Origin: an uncultured Pseudomonas sp.
GTDB lineage: Bacteria > Pseudomonadota > Gammaproteobacteria > Pseudomonadales > Pseudomonadaceae
Direction: 5' to 3'
Length of the DNA: 64,000 bases
Assembly: GCF_943846705.1 (NCBI RefSeq)
Contig: NZ_OX044366.1
Span: forward strand, 2,604,001-2,668,000
Shown in pieces: positions 15,375 to 24,823 of this stretch. The notes under the pieces are model-generated. The model made no database searches. It was not told the origin of the DNA and saw only the letters and a program-made list of their open reading frames with translations. Numbering within the stretch: the stretch's first letter is position 1; each line of letters begins with the position of its first letter. The position numbers were made by a program, and so were the translations under genes.

Positions 15375-18143
15375 ATGGGCGAACTGGCCAAAGAAATCCT
15401 CCCGGTCAATATTGAAGACGAACTCAAGCAGTCCTACCTCGACTACGCGATGAGCGTAATTGTCGGGCGCGCACTACCGGATGCACGCGATGGCTTGAAG
15501 CCCGTGCACCGCCGTGTGCTGTTTGCCATGAGTGAGTTGGGTAACGACTGGAACAAGGCATACAAGAAGTCCGCCCGTGTGGTCGGTGACGTTATCGGTA
15601 AGTATCACCCACACGGTGATACGGCGGTGTACGACACCATCGTACGGATGGCGCAGCCATTCTCCCTGCGTTATCTGCTGGTTGATGGTCAGGGTAACTT
15701 CGGTTCGGTGGACGGCGATAACGCCGCGGCCATGCGCTACACCGAAGTGCGCATGACCAAGCTGGCCCATGAGCTGCTGGCTGACCTGCACAAAGAAACC
15801 GTGGACTGGGTGCCGAACTACGACGGCACGGAAATGATCCCGGCGGTGATGCCGACCAAGGTGCCCAACCTGTTGGTCAACGGCTCCAGCGGTATCGCCG
15901 TGGGCATGGCCACCAACATTCCACCGCACAACCTCACGGAAGTGATCAACGGCTGCCTGGCCTTGATCGACAACGCCGAGCTGACGGTCGATGAACTGAT
16001 GCAGTACATCCCGGGCCCGGACTTCCCCACGGCGGCGATCATCAACGGTCGCGCCGGCATCATCGAGGCCTACCGCACCGGTCGTGGCCGCATCTACATG
16101 CGTGCCCGCGCGATTATCGAAGACATCGACAAGGTCGGTGGCCGCCAGCAGATCATCGTCAGCGAACTGCCGTACCAGCTGAACAAAGCCCGTTTGATCG
16201 AAAAGATCGCCGAGCTGGTGAAAGAGAAGAAGCTCGAAGGTATTACCGAGCTGCGCGATGAGTCTGACAAAGACGGCATGCGCATCGTCATCGAGCTGCG
16301 CCGTGGTGAAGTGCCGGAAGTGGTACTGAATAACCTCTACGCCCAGACCCAGATGCAGAGCGTATTCGGCATCAACGTGGTGGCGTTGATCGACGGCCAG
16401 CCGAAAGTCCTGAATCTCAAGGACATGCTCGAAGCCTTTATTCTGCACCGCCGTGAGGTGGTCACCCGCCGCACGGTGTTCGAGCTGCGCAAGGCGCGTG
16501 AGCGCGGCCACATCCTTGAAGGTCAGGCGGTTGCTCTGTCCAACATCGATCCGGTCATCGCCCTGATCAAAGCCTCGCCGACCCCTGCCGAAGCCAAGCT
16601 GGCGCTGATTGCCAATGCCTGGGAGTCCAGCGCAGTTGAGGCGATGGTTGAGCGTGCTGGTGCCGACTCCTGCCGCCCGGACGATCTTGATCCGCAGTAC
16701 GGTCTGCGCGACGGCAAGTACTACCTGTCGCCAGAGCAAGCCCAGGCCATTCTTGAGTTGCGTCTGCACCGTTTGACCGGGCTTGAGCATGAAAAACTGC
16801 TGGCCGAGTATCAGGAAATTCTTACCCAGATCGGCGAGCTGATCCGCATCCTCACCAGCTCTGTGCGCCTGATGGAAGTGATCCGCGAAGAGCTGGAAGC
16901 GGTTAAAGCCGAGTTCGGTGATGCGCGTCGTACCGAGATTCTTGATAATCGCCTGGATCTGACCCTGGCGGACTTGATCACCGAAGAAGAGCGTGTGGTC
17001 ACCATCTCCCACACCGGTTATGCCAAGAGCCAGCCGCTGCATGCCTACCAGGCGCAGCGGCGTGGTGGCAAAGGCAAGTCGGCCACCGGGATCAAGGATG
17101 AGGACTATATCGCCCACCTGCTGGTCGCCAATAGCCACGCCACCCTGTTGCTGTTCTCCAGCAAGGGTAAGGTGTACTGGCTGAAGACTTACGAAATTCC
17201 CGAGGCTTCGCGCGCGGCTCGTGGTCGTCCGCTGGTTAACTTGTTGCCGCTGGATGAAGGTGAGCACATCACCGCCATGCTGCAGATCGATCTGGAGGCG
17301 CTGCGTCAGCAAGCGCCAGAAGGCGATGAGCAAGACGACATCGAGGGTGTACTGGTCGAGCAGGACGAAGTCGAAGAGCTGGCCGAAGGCGATGACGCCG
17401 ACGACGAAACCCCAGATGAGCCAACCGGTGCCTACATCTTTATGGCTACGGCCAAAGGCACTGTGAAGAAGACCCCGCTGGTGCAGTTCAGCCGTCCGCG
17501 CAGCTCGGGCCTGATTGCCCTCAAGCTGGACGAAGATGACACCCTGATCTCCGCCGCCATCACCGATGGTGCCTGCGAAGTGATGATGTTCTCTGACGGC
17601 GGCAAGGTCATCCGCTTCAAAGAAAGCAAAGTACGCACCATGGGCCGTACCGCACGCGGTGTGCGCGGCATGCGCCTGCCGGAAGGGCAGGAGATTATCT
17701 CCATGCTGATTCCTGAAAGCGGTGCGCAGATTCTCACCGCCTCCGAGCGTGGTTATGGCAAACGCACTGCGATGGACGAGTTCCCGCGTCGTGGTCGTGG
17801 TGGTCAGGGCGTAATCGCCATGGTCAGCAACGAGCGCAACGGCAAGCTGGTGGGTGCGGTGCAGGTGCTTGAAGGCGAAGAAATCATGCTGATTTCCGAC
17901 CAAGGCACCCTGGTGCGTACCCGCGTCAGTGAGATTTCCAGCCTCGGCCGTAACACCCAGGGCGTGACCCTGATTAAGCTGGCCAAGGATGAAACCCTGG
18001 TCGGTCTTGAGCGTGTGCAGGAGCCGTCGGCGGACGATGACGAAGAGCTGCTGGAAGGCGAAGAGGTTGTTGATGGCGCGATGGCGGATGCAGGTGATGC
18101 ACCCGAGGCCGCAGCTGACGAAAGCCCAATCAGCGAAGAGTGA
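15375..18143 (+). CDS. gyrA: DNA gyrase subunit A
   Basis: The 922-residue breakage-rejoining subunit of gyrase. The active Tyr122 lies in AAAMRYTEVR. The quinolone-determining region is GKYHPHGDTAVYD with Thr83 and Asp87, the wild-type state of P. aeruginosa (E. coli has Ser83). The C-terminal beta-pinwheel contains the GyrA box QRRGGKG (near residue 557). It is interrupted by an acidic insert (Asp/Glu-rich, about residues 645-680), and the protein ends in a long acidic tail, which explains the length over E. coli's 875. AAGGA lies about ten bases before the ATG. Confidence 0.97.
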   Translation: MGELAKEILPVNIEDELKQSYLDYAMSVIVGRALPDARDGLKPVHRRVLFAMSELGNDWNKAYKKSARVVGDVIGKYHPHGDTAVYDTIVRMAQPFSLRYLLVDGQGNFGSVDGDNAAAMRYTEVRMTKLAHELLADLHKETVDWVPNYDGTEMIPAVMPTKVPNLLVNGSSGIAVGMATNIPPHNLTEVINGCLALIDNAELTVDELMQYIPGPDFPTAAIINGRAGIIEAYRTGRGRIYMRARAIIEDIDKVGGRQQIIVSELPYQLNKARLIEKIAELVKEKKLEGITELRDESDKDGMRIVIELRRGEVPEVVLNNLYAQTQMQSVFGINVVALIDGQPKVLNLKDMLEAFILHRREVVTRRTVFELRKARERGHILEGQAVALSNIDPVIALIKASPTPAEAKLALIANAWESSAVEAMVERAGADSCRPDDLDPQYGLRDGKYYLSPEQAQAILELRLHRLTGLEHEKLLAEYQEILTQIGELIRILTSSVRLMEVIREELEAVKAEFGDARRTEILDNRLDLTLADLITEEERVVTISHTGYAKSQPLHAYQAQRRGGKGKSATGIKDEDYIAHLLVANSHATLLLFSSKGKVYWLKTYEIPEASRAARGRPLVNLLPLDEGEHITAMLQIDLEALRQQAPEGDEQDDIEGVLVEQDEVEELAEGDDADDETPDEPTGAYIFMATAKGTVKKTPLVQFSRPRSSGLIALKLDEDDTLISAAITDGACEVMMFSDGGKVIRFKESKVRTMGRTARGVRGMRLPEGQEIISMLIPESGAQILTASERGYGKRTAMDEFPRRGRGGQGVIAMVSNERNGKLVGAVQVLEGEEIMLISDQGTLVRTRVSEISSLGRNTQGVTLIKLAKDETLVGLERVQEPSADDDEELLEGEEVVDGAMADAGDAPEAAADESPISEE

Positions 18144-18154
18144 TTGATGTGAGT

Positions 18155-18274
18155 CGTAGGGTGGGTTGAGCTCAGCGATACCCACCGCGTGCGTAGGGCG
18201 GATTAGCCGAAGGCGTAACCCGCCAGTCGGCAGCAATGATGGGTTACGTCGCTGCGCGTCTAACCCATCCTACG
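18155..18274. repeat. Intergenic inverted-repeat cluster (CGTAGGGTGGGTT family)
   Basis: Between gyrA and serC, the unit CGTAGGGTGGGTT is followed by a variant GCGTAGGGCGGATTAGCC and then by an inverted copy ending TAACCCATCCTACG. The whole can fold into a long imperfect hairpin. This type of dispersed repeat is common between genes in pseudomonads. It may end or stabilise the gyrA transcript. Confidence 0.7.
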
Positions 18275-18346
18275 GGCGGTGATTAAGGCAGTGGATGCGT
18301 CAATGCGAGGTGCGTTGACGCTCGGTGAATCTGAGAGAGAGTGGAT

Positions 18347-19432
18347 GTGAGCAAGCGAGCCTTTAACTTCTGCGCCGGCCCGGCCGCGCTTCCTGAAGCT
18401 GTTCTGCAACGCGCCCAGGCGGAGCTCCTCGATTGGCAAGGCAAAGGCCTGTCGGTCATGGAAATGAGCCACCGCAGCGAGGAGTACACCTCCATCGCGG
18501 AAAAAGCCGAACAAGACCTGCGTGACCTGATGGACATTCCATCGGATTATAAAGTGCTGTTTCTGCAAGGCGGCGCCAGCCAGCAGTTCGCTGAAATCCC
18601 ACTTAACCTGCTGCCCGAAGACGGTGTCGCCGACTATATCGACACCGGTATCTGGTCGAAGAAAAGCATCGAAGAAGCCAGCCGCTACGGCAACATCAAT
18701 GTCGCCGCCAGTGCCAAAGCCTATGACTACTTCGCCATTCCGGGGCAGAACGACTGGCAGCTGTCGAAAGACGCCGCCTACCTGCACTACGCCAGCAACG
18801 AAACCATCGGTGGTCTGCAGTTCGATTGGGTCCCTGAGCTAGGTGATGTGCCGTTGGTCGCGGACATGTCCTCCGACATCCTCTCGCGGCCGATTGATGT
18901 GTCGAAGTTCGGCCTGATTTACGCCGGCGCGCAGAAGAACATCGGCCCCAGCGGCCTGGTGGTGACTATTGTTCGCGAAGACCTGCTCGGCCGTGCCCGC
19001 AGCGTCTGCCCGACCATGCTCAACTACAAAATCGCCGCCGATAACGGCTCGATGTACAACACGCCGGCGACGTTCTCCTGGTACCTCTCCGGCCTGGTGT
19101 TCGAATGGCTGAAAGAGCAGGGCGGTGTCGCGGCGATGGAGCGGATTAACCGCGCCAAGAAAGACCTGCTGTACAAAGCCATCGATACCAGTGATTTCTA
19201 CAGCAACCCGATTGCCGTGAATGCCCGTTCCTGGATGAACGTGCCGTTCCGTCTGGCTGACGAGAAGCTCGACAAGGCCTTCCTCGCCGGTGCCGACGCG
19301 CGTGGCCTGCTTAACCTCAAGGGGCATCGCTCGGTCGGCGGCATGCGTGCCTCGATCTATAACGCGGTGGGCCTGGAGGCTGTTGAGGCGCTGGTTGCCT
19401 ATATGGCAGAGTTCGAAAAGGAGCACGGCTGA
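18347..19432 (+). CDS. serC: Phosphoserine aminotransferase
   Basis: A 361-residue PLP enzyme making phosphoserine (serine route) and 4-phosphohydroxythreonine (pyridoxal route). It shows KRAFNFCAGPAALP at the start, the LQGGASQQF loop, and the PLP Lys in AGAQKNIGPSG. The GTG at 18347 (SKRAFNF) matches the usual start; a GTG two codons upstream is also possible. Its stop overlaps the pheA start by one base (TGATG), so the two are translationally coupled. Confidence 0.95.
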   Translation: MSKRAFNFCAGPAALPEAVLQRAQAELLDWQGKGLSVMEMSHRSEEYTSIAEKAEQDLRDLMDIPSDYKVLFLQGGASQQFAEIPLNLLPEDGVADYIDTGIWSKKSIEEASRYGNINVAASAKAYDYFAIPGQNDWQLSKDAAYLHYASNETIGGLQFDWVPELGDVPLVADMSSDILSRPIDVSKFGLIYAGAQKNIGPSGLVVTIVREDLLGRARSVCPTMLNYKIAADNGSMYNTPATFSWYLSGLVFEWLKEQGGVAAMERINRAKKDLLYKAIDTSDFYSNPIAVNARSWMNVPFRLADEKLDKAFLAGADARGLLNLKGHRSVGGMRASIYNAVGLEAVEALVAYMAEFEKEHG

Positions 19433-20538
19433 TGAGCGACGTAGTTTCCGAGCAGGAGTTGCAGGCCCTGCGTCTGCGCATCGATAGCCTCGATGAAAAG
19501 ATTCTTGCGCTGATCAGTGATCGTGCAAGCTGCGCCGAAGAAGTCGCACGAGTGAAGATGAAGGCCCTGCCGGAAGGCGAGAAGCCGGTGTTCTACCGTC
19601 CCGAGCGTGAAGCTCAGGTGCTCAAACGCATCATGGAGCGCAATAAGGGGCCGTTGGGCAACGAGGAAATGGCGCGGTTGTTCCGTGAAATCATGTCCTC
19701 CTGCCTGGCCCTGGAAAATCCGCTGAAGGTTGCTTACCTCGGCCCGGAAGGCACCTTCTCACAAGCGGCGGCAATGAAGCATTTCGGTCACGCGGTGATC
19801 AGCGTGCCGATGGCGGCTATCGATGAAGTGTTCCGCGAAGTGGCAGCCGGTGCGGTGAACTTCGGCGTGGTGCCGGTGGAGAACTCCACCGAAGGTGCCA
19901 TCAACCATACCCTCGACAGCTTCCTTGAGCACGACATGGTCATCTGTGGCGAAGTCGAGCTGCGTATTCACCACCACCTGCTGGTCGGCGAAACCACCAA
20001 GACCGACAAGATTACCCGCATCTATTCCCACGCCCAGTCGTTGGCGCAGTGCCGCAAGTGGCTGGATGCACATTACCCCAACGTCGAGCGTGTGGCTGTT
20101 TCGAGCAACGCCGACGCCGCCAGGCGGGTAAAAAGCGAGTGGAACAGCGCGGCGATTGCCGGTGACATGGCGGCCAGCTTGTACGGCCTAAGCAAAATTG
20201 CCGAAAAGATTGAGGATCGCCCGGACAACTCCACGCGCTTCCTGATTATTGGCAGCCAGGAAGTACCACCGACCGGTGACGATAAGACCTCTGTGATCAT
20301 TTCCATGAGCAACAAGCCGGGCGCGTTGCATGAGTTGCTGGTGCCGTTCCACCATAACGGCATCGACCTGACTCGCATCGAAACCCGCCCGTCGCGCAGC
20401 GGTAAATGGACCTATGTGTTCTTTATCGACTTCGTTGGCCACCACCGCGACCCGCTGATCAAGGACGTGCTGGAAAAGATCAATCAGGAAGCTGTGGCGC
20501 TCAAGGTGCTGGGCTCCTACCCCAAAGCGGTACTTTAA
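19432..20538 (+). CDS. pheA: Bifunctional chorismate mutase / prephenate dehydratase (P-protein)
   Basis: Turns chorismate into phenylpyruvate. An AroQ chorismate mutase domain (about 1-95, LRLRIDSLDEKILALISDR), a prephenate dehydratase domain (about 98-275, YLGPEGTFSQAAA and VPVENSTEGAI) and a C-terminal ACT regulatory domain with the Phe-binding GALHELL and ESRP-like ETRPS motifs are seen in order. 368 residues is the normal length. Confidence 0.95.
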   Translation: MSDVVSEQELQALRLRIDSLDEKILALISDRASCAEEVARVKMKALPEGEKPVFYRPEREAQVLKRIMERNKGPLGNEEMARLFREIMSSCLALENPLKVAYLGPEGTFSQAAAMKHFGHAVISVPMAAIDEVFREVAAGAVNFGVVPVENSTEGAINHTLDSFLEHDMVICGEVELRIHHHLLVGETTKTDKITRIYSHAQSLAQCRKWLDAHYPNVERVAVSSNADAARRVKSEWNSAAIAGDMAASLYGLSKIAEKIEDRPDNSTRFLIIGSQEVPPTGDDKTSVIISMSNKPGALHELLVPFHHNGIDLTRIETRPSRSGKWTYVFFIDFVGHHRDPLIKDVLEKINQEAVALKVLGSYPKAVL

Positions 20539-20629
20539 AACTGCTGCGGCACGCCTCGGGTTTCAAGCTACACGCGCATCGACGCCGGGCTGTACTTGGG
20601 GCTTGCGGCTTTAAGCGTGAGGCTTTGTT

Positions 20630-21736
20630 ATGACCGATTTCCTCGCCTTGGCCCAGCCAGGCGTACAGCAGTTGTCGCCCTATGTGCCAGGCAAGCCGGT
20701 GGATGAGCTGGCCCGTGAGCTGGACCTGGATCCGGCCAGCATCGTCAAGCTGGCGAGTAACGAAAACCCACTCGGCCCCAGCCCTAAAGCCCTGGAGGCG
20801 ATTCGTGCCGAGCTGGTCGAGCTGACGCGTTACCCCGACGGCAATGGTTTTGAGCTGAAAAGCCGCCTGGCTGCGCGCTGCGCTGTGCAGGTTAATCAGG
20901 TCACCCTGGGCAATGGATCCAACGACATTCTCGACCTGGTCGCACGTGCCTACCTGGCTCCAGGGCTGAATGCGGTGTTTAGTCAGTACGCCTTTGCCGT
21001 CTACCCGATTGCCACTCAGGCCGTCGGCGCGCAGGGCAAGGTGGTGCCGGCTCAGGGCTATGGTCATGACCTTGAGGCCATGCTCGCCGCCATCGATGAA
21101 AATACTCGCGTGGTGTTTATCGCCAATCCGAACAATCCGACGGGCACCTGGTTCGGCCCTGAGGCGCTAGAGCGCTTCCTGTCGCAGGTGCCAGGCAATG
21201 TACTGGTGGTGCTGGATGAAGCGTATATCGAGTATGCCGAAGGTGATGAGCTGCCCGATGGCCTTAAATACCTTTCGCGTTACGACAACCTGCTGGTCTC
21301 GCGCACCTTTTCCAAGGCCTATGGCCTGGCGGCACTGCGCGTTGGTTATGCGCTGAGCTCGGCGCAGATTGCCGATGTGCTTAACCGTGTGCGTCAGCCG
21401 TTCAATGTCAACAGCCTGGCGTTGGCGGCGGCTTGTGCGGCGCTGGATGATGCCGATTACCTAGCCAAAAGCCGTCAGCTCAATGATGCCGGCATGGCCC
21501 AGCTTGAGGCGGGGTTGAGTGCATTGGGGTTAAGCTGGATTGCGTCCAAGGGCAACTTTATTGCCGTGGATTTTGCCCGTGATACCGCTGCGATTAATCA
21601 GGCGCTGCTGCGCGCCGGGGTTATCGTGCGGCCGGTAGGCGGCTATGGCATGCCAACTTTTTTACGGGTATCGATTGGTTTGCCGGCTGAAAATGCCCGC
21701 TTCCTTGAAGTGTTGACCGGGGTGTTGAGCGCGTGA
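20630..21736 (+). CDS. hisC: Histidinol-phosphate / aromatic aminotransferase
   Basis: A 368-residue class I/II PLP aminotransferase with NPNNPTGTW, VLDEAYIEYA and the PLP Lys in SRTFSKAYGLAALRVGY. Lying between pheA and tyrA/aroA, it is the pseudomonad hisC2 copy and may serve aromatic amino acids as well as histidine. The stop overlaps the GTG of the next gene by four bases (GTGA). Confidence 0.92.
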   Translation: MTDFLALAQPGVQQLSPYVPGKPVDELARELDLDPASIVKLASNENPLGPSPKALEAIRAELVELTRYPDGNGFELKSRLAARCAVQVNQVTLGNGSNDILDLVARAYLAPGLNAVFSQYAFAVYPIATQAVGAQGKVVPAQGYGHDLEAMLAAIDENTRVVFIANPNNPTGTWFGPEALERFLSQVPGNVLVVLDEAYIEYAEGDELPDGLKYLSRYDNLLVSRTFSKAYGLAALRVGYALSSAQIADVLNRVRQPFNVNSLALAAACAALDDADYLAKSRQLNDAGMAQLEAGLSALGLSWIASKGNFIAVDFARDTAAINQALLRAGVIVRPVGGYGMPTFLRVSIGLPAENARFLEVLTGVLSA

Positions 21737-23988
21737 GTGATTTCAACGCGGCTGCCACTCCGTTGCCATCTGCCGCGCCTAAACTCGGGCGCCTGGTGGT
21801 TATTGGCCTGGGGCTGATTGGCGGCTCCTTTGCCAAGGGGCTGCGTGAGCGCGGCCTGTTCAGTGAAGTGGTGGGGGTCGATTTGGACCCCGAGTCCCAG
21901 CGCCTGGCCGTTGCCTTGGGCGTGGTTGATCGCTGTGAAACCGACCTGGCAACGGCCTGCCAGGGTGCAGCGGTGATTCAATTGGCGGTGCCGATCCTGG
22001 CCATGGAGAAGCTCCTAGCGGAACTGGCTAAGCTTGATCTCGGCGCAGCGGTGCTGACCGATGTCGGCAGCGCCAAGGGTAATGTGCTGCGCGCTGCGCG
22101 CCTGGCCTTTACTGATCGACAGGTGCGTTTTGTGCCGGGGCATCCAATTGCCGGTTCCGAGCAAAGTGGCGTCGAGGCGGCCAATGTCGAGCTGTTTCGC
22201 CGGCATAAAGTGATCCTGACGCCGAGCGAGCAGAGTGATGCGGCGGCGTTGGCGCTGGTCGATAACCTGTGGCGCGAGCTGGGGGCGGATGTCGAGCACA
22301 TGGAGGTCGAGCATCACGATCAGGTGCTGGCCGCAACCAGCCACCTGCCGCACCTACTGGCCTTCACGCTGGTGGACTCGCTGGCCAAGCGCAGTGAGAA
22401 CCTGGAGATATTTCGTTACGCTGCCGGCGGCTTTCGTGATTTCACGCGCATCGCTGGCAGTGATCCAGTCATGTGGCATGACATCTTTCTCGCCAATCGC
22501 GAGGCAGTACTGCGCACGCTGGACGTATTTCGCGACGACCTCGACGCCTTGCGCGACGCGGTTGACGCTGGGGACGGGCATCAATTGCTGGGCGTATTTA
22601 CCCGCGCCCGCGTGGCCCGTGAGCATTTCGGCAAAATTCTCGCCCGTAGGGCCTATGTGGACGCTATGCACTCGAACGATCTGATTTTTCTGGCTAACCC
22701 TGGCGGCAAACTCTCTGGGCGAATTCGCGTGCCAGGTGATAAATCCATCTCGCACCGCTCGATCATGCTCGGCTCGATAGCCGAGGGTGTGACTGAGGTT
22801 GAGGGCTTCCTTGAAGGTGAGGATGCTCTGGCGACCATTCAAGCGTTCCGCGACATGGGTGTGGTCATCGAAGGCCCGCACCATGGTCGCGTCACTGTGC
22901 ATGGTGTCGGTATGCGTGGTCTCAAGGCGCCGCCTGGGCCGATCTACCTGGGTAACTCGGGTACCTCGATGCGCCTGCTGGCGGGCCTGCTGGCGGCGCA
23001 GTCCTTCGATACCACCTTGACCGGTGATGCTTCGCTGTCCAAGCGGCCGATGAATCGCGTGGCCAAGCCATTGCGGGCCATGGGTGCAATTATTGAAACC
23101 GGGCCGGAAGGGCATCCGCCGCTGACCATTCGTGCCGGCGGTCGTCTGGGCGGTATGACTTATGAAATGCCGATGGCCAGCGCTCAGGTCAAATCCTGCA
23201 TGTTGTTAGCGGGGTTGTATGCGGCCGGTACGACCACAGTGATTGAGCCTGCACCGACCCGTGATCATACCGAGCGTATGCTGCGTGGCTTCGGCTATCC
23301 GGTTACTGTCGAGGGCAATAGCGCTACCGTGGAGTCGGGTCATAAGCTGGTCGCCACTCATATTGAGGTACCGGCGGATATTTCTTCGGCCGCCTTCTTC
23401 CTGGTTGCTGCCAGCATCGCTGAAGACTCTGAGCTGGTTCTTGAGCATGTTGGGATCAACCCGACCCGCACCGGGGTGATCGATATTCTCCGCCTGATGG
23501 GTGGCGATATCGCCCTGGAAAACCAGCGTGAGGTAGGTGGCGAGCCGGTGGCGGATATCCGCGTGCGCAGTGCTAAGCTCAAAGGTATTGATATCCCTGA
23601 GGACTTGGTGCCGCTGGCTATCGATGAGTTCCCGGTACTGTTCGTCGCCGCTTCGGTGGCCAAAGGGCGCACGGTGCTGCGTGGTGCCGAAGAATTGCGG
23701 GTCAAGGAGTCCGACCGTATTCAGGTCATGGTAGATGGTCTGACTGCGCTGGGCGTTAAGGCTGAGCCTACCTCGGATGGCATCATCATCGACGGTGGCA
23801 GCATCGGTGGTGGTGAGGTCTGGGCGCATGGTGATCACCGCATCGCTATGTCGTTTAGCATCGCCTCCTTGCGTGCGACTGCGCCGATTCGCATCCACGA
23901 CTGCGCTAACGTCGCCACCTCGTTCCCCAACTTTCTGGCGCTGTCGGCTCAGGTCGGCATCCGTGTCGCTGAAGAGGGCAAGCTATGA
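21733..23988 (+). CDS. tyrA-aroA: Fused prephenate dehydrogenase / EPSP synthase
   Basis: A single 751-residue protein. Residues 1 to about 305 are prephenate dehydrogenase (VIGLGLIGGSFAKGL at 24-38, GHPIAGSEQSG at 136-146, ATSHLPH at 201-207). Residues from about 320 are 3-phosphoshikimate 1-carboxyvinyltransferase (GDKSISHRS at 335-343, LGNSGTSMRLLAG, MASAQVKS, NPTRTG, LRVKESDR, DHRIAMSF). The synthase half shares several motifs with the class II group rather than with E. coli AroA, but keeps Gly in the PEP loop (NSGTS). The fusion is known in pseudomonads. GTG start overlapping hisC; the stop overlaps cmk (ATGA). Confidence 0.94.
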   Translation: MSDFNAAATPLPSAAPKLGRLVVIGLGLIGGSFAKGLRERGLFSEVVGVDLDPESQRLAVALGVVDRCETDLATACQGAAVIQLAVPILAMEKLLAELAKLDLGAAVLTDVGSAKGNVLRAARLAFTDRQVRFVPGHPIAGSEQSGVEAANVELFRRHKVILTPSEQSDAAALALVDNLWRELGADVEHMEVEHHDQVLAATSHLPHLLAFTLVDSLAKRSENLEIFRYAAGGFRDFTRIAGSDPVMWHDIFLANREAVLRTLDVFRDDLDALRDAVDAGDGHQLLGVFTRARVAREHFGKILARRAYVDAMHSNDLIFLANPGGKLSGRIRVPGDKSISHRSIMLGSIAEGVTEVEGFLEGEDALATIQAFRDMGVVIEGPHHGRVTVHGVGMRGLKAPPGPIYLGNSGTSMRLLAGLLAAQSFDTTLTGDASLSKRPMNRVAKPLRAMGAIIETGPEGHPPLTIRAGGRLGGMTYEMPMASAQVKSCMLLAGLYAAGTTTVIEPAPTRDHTERMLRGFGYPVTVEGNSATVESGHKLVATHIEVPADISSAAFFLVAASIAEDSELVLEHVGINPTRTGVIDILRLMGGDIALENQREVGGEPVADIRVRSAKLKGIDIPEDLVPLAIDEFPVLFVAASVAKGRTVLRGAEELRVKESDRIQVMVDGLTALGVKAEPTSDGIIIDGGSIGGGEVWAHGDHRIAMSFSIASLRATAPIRIHDCANVATSFPNFLALSAQVGIRVAEEGKL

Positions 23989-24671
23989 TCGTCGCTCCGG
24001 TTATCACCATCGACGGTCCGAGTGGTTCGGGCAAGGGTACGGTTGCCGGCTTGCTAGCCAAGCAGCTGGGCTGGAATCTCCTGGACTCGGGTGCGCTCTA
24101 TCGTCTGCTGGCGTTTGCTGCGGGCAATCATGGTGTCGACCTGACCAACGAAGAGGCGATGAAGCTGCTTGCCGCTCATCTGGATGTGCAATTTATTGCT
24201 GCCGGTGAGGGTCATGGTCAGCGCATTATTCTCGAAGGTGAAGAGGTCACTGATCTGATTCGTAATGAGCAGGTCGGTGCCGGTGCTTCGCTCGTCGCAT
24301 CCTTGCCGGCGGTGCGTGATGCGCTGCTGCAACGCCAGCAAGCATTTCAGGAAATGCCGGGGCTGATTGCCGATGGTCGCGACATGGGCACCGTAGTGTT
24401 TCCCGATGCGCCACTGAAGGTTTTCCTCACCGCCAGCGCCGAGGAGCGTGCCCGTCGACGCTACTTGCAGTTGAAGGAAAAAGGCGATGATGTTAATCTC
24501 GCGAGTCTTCTTGATGAGATTCAGGCGCGCGATGAGCGCGATACTCAGCGTGCAGTGGCCCCGCTCAAGCCAGCGGCCGATGCAATCCAGCTGGATTCCA
24601 CTGAACTCTCGATTGAACAAGTGCTTGAACGAATTCTCAGTGAGGTCGCCGATCGCGACCTTGCTGGATGA
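23985..24671 (+). CDS. cmk: Cytidylate kinase
   Basis: A 228-residue (d)CMP kinase with the P-loop GPSGSGKGTVAGLL at residues 9-22, DGRDMGTVVFPDA and RARRRYLQL. It overlaps the end of aroA by four bases and precedes rpsA by 152 bases, the common gammaproteobacterial order. Confidence 0.95.
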   Translation: MIVAPVITIDGPSGSGKGTVAGLLAKQLGWNLLDSGALYRLLAFAAGNHGVDLTNEEAMKLLAAHLDVQFIAAGEGHGQRIILEGEEVTDLIRNEQVGAGASLVASLPAVRDALLQRQQAFQEMPGLIADGRDMGTVVFPDAPLKVFLTASAEERARRRYLQLKEKGDDVNLASLLDEIQARDERDTQRAVAPLKPAADAIQLDSTELSIEQVLERILSEVADRDLAG

Positions 24672-24823
24672 CCAGAGCCACAGCTGCTTAAGCTGACCGG
24701 CTCGCCAAGGAAACTTTCGGGAACCCAGTCCTAGACCCGTCTGCTTCTTTTTACATAAACGTACCCACATTGTCTGGAGTGTGGTTTGGGCGGATTCCCT
24801 GCCCTGAATCAACAGGAATTAAA

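Noticed and set aside
15474..18236. A 920-codon open frame on the minus strand opposite gyrA
   Set aside because: It is the mirror of a high-GC, strongly biased gyrA gene; its protein is rich in His/Gln/Val with no family resemblance, and gyrA is certain.
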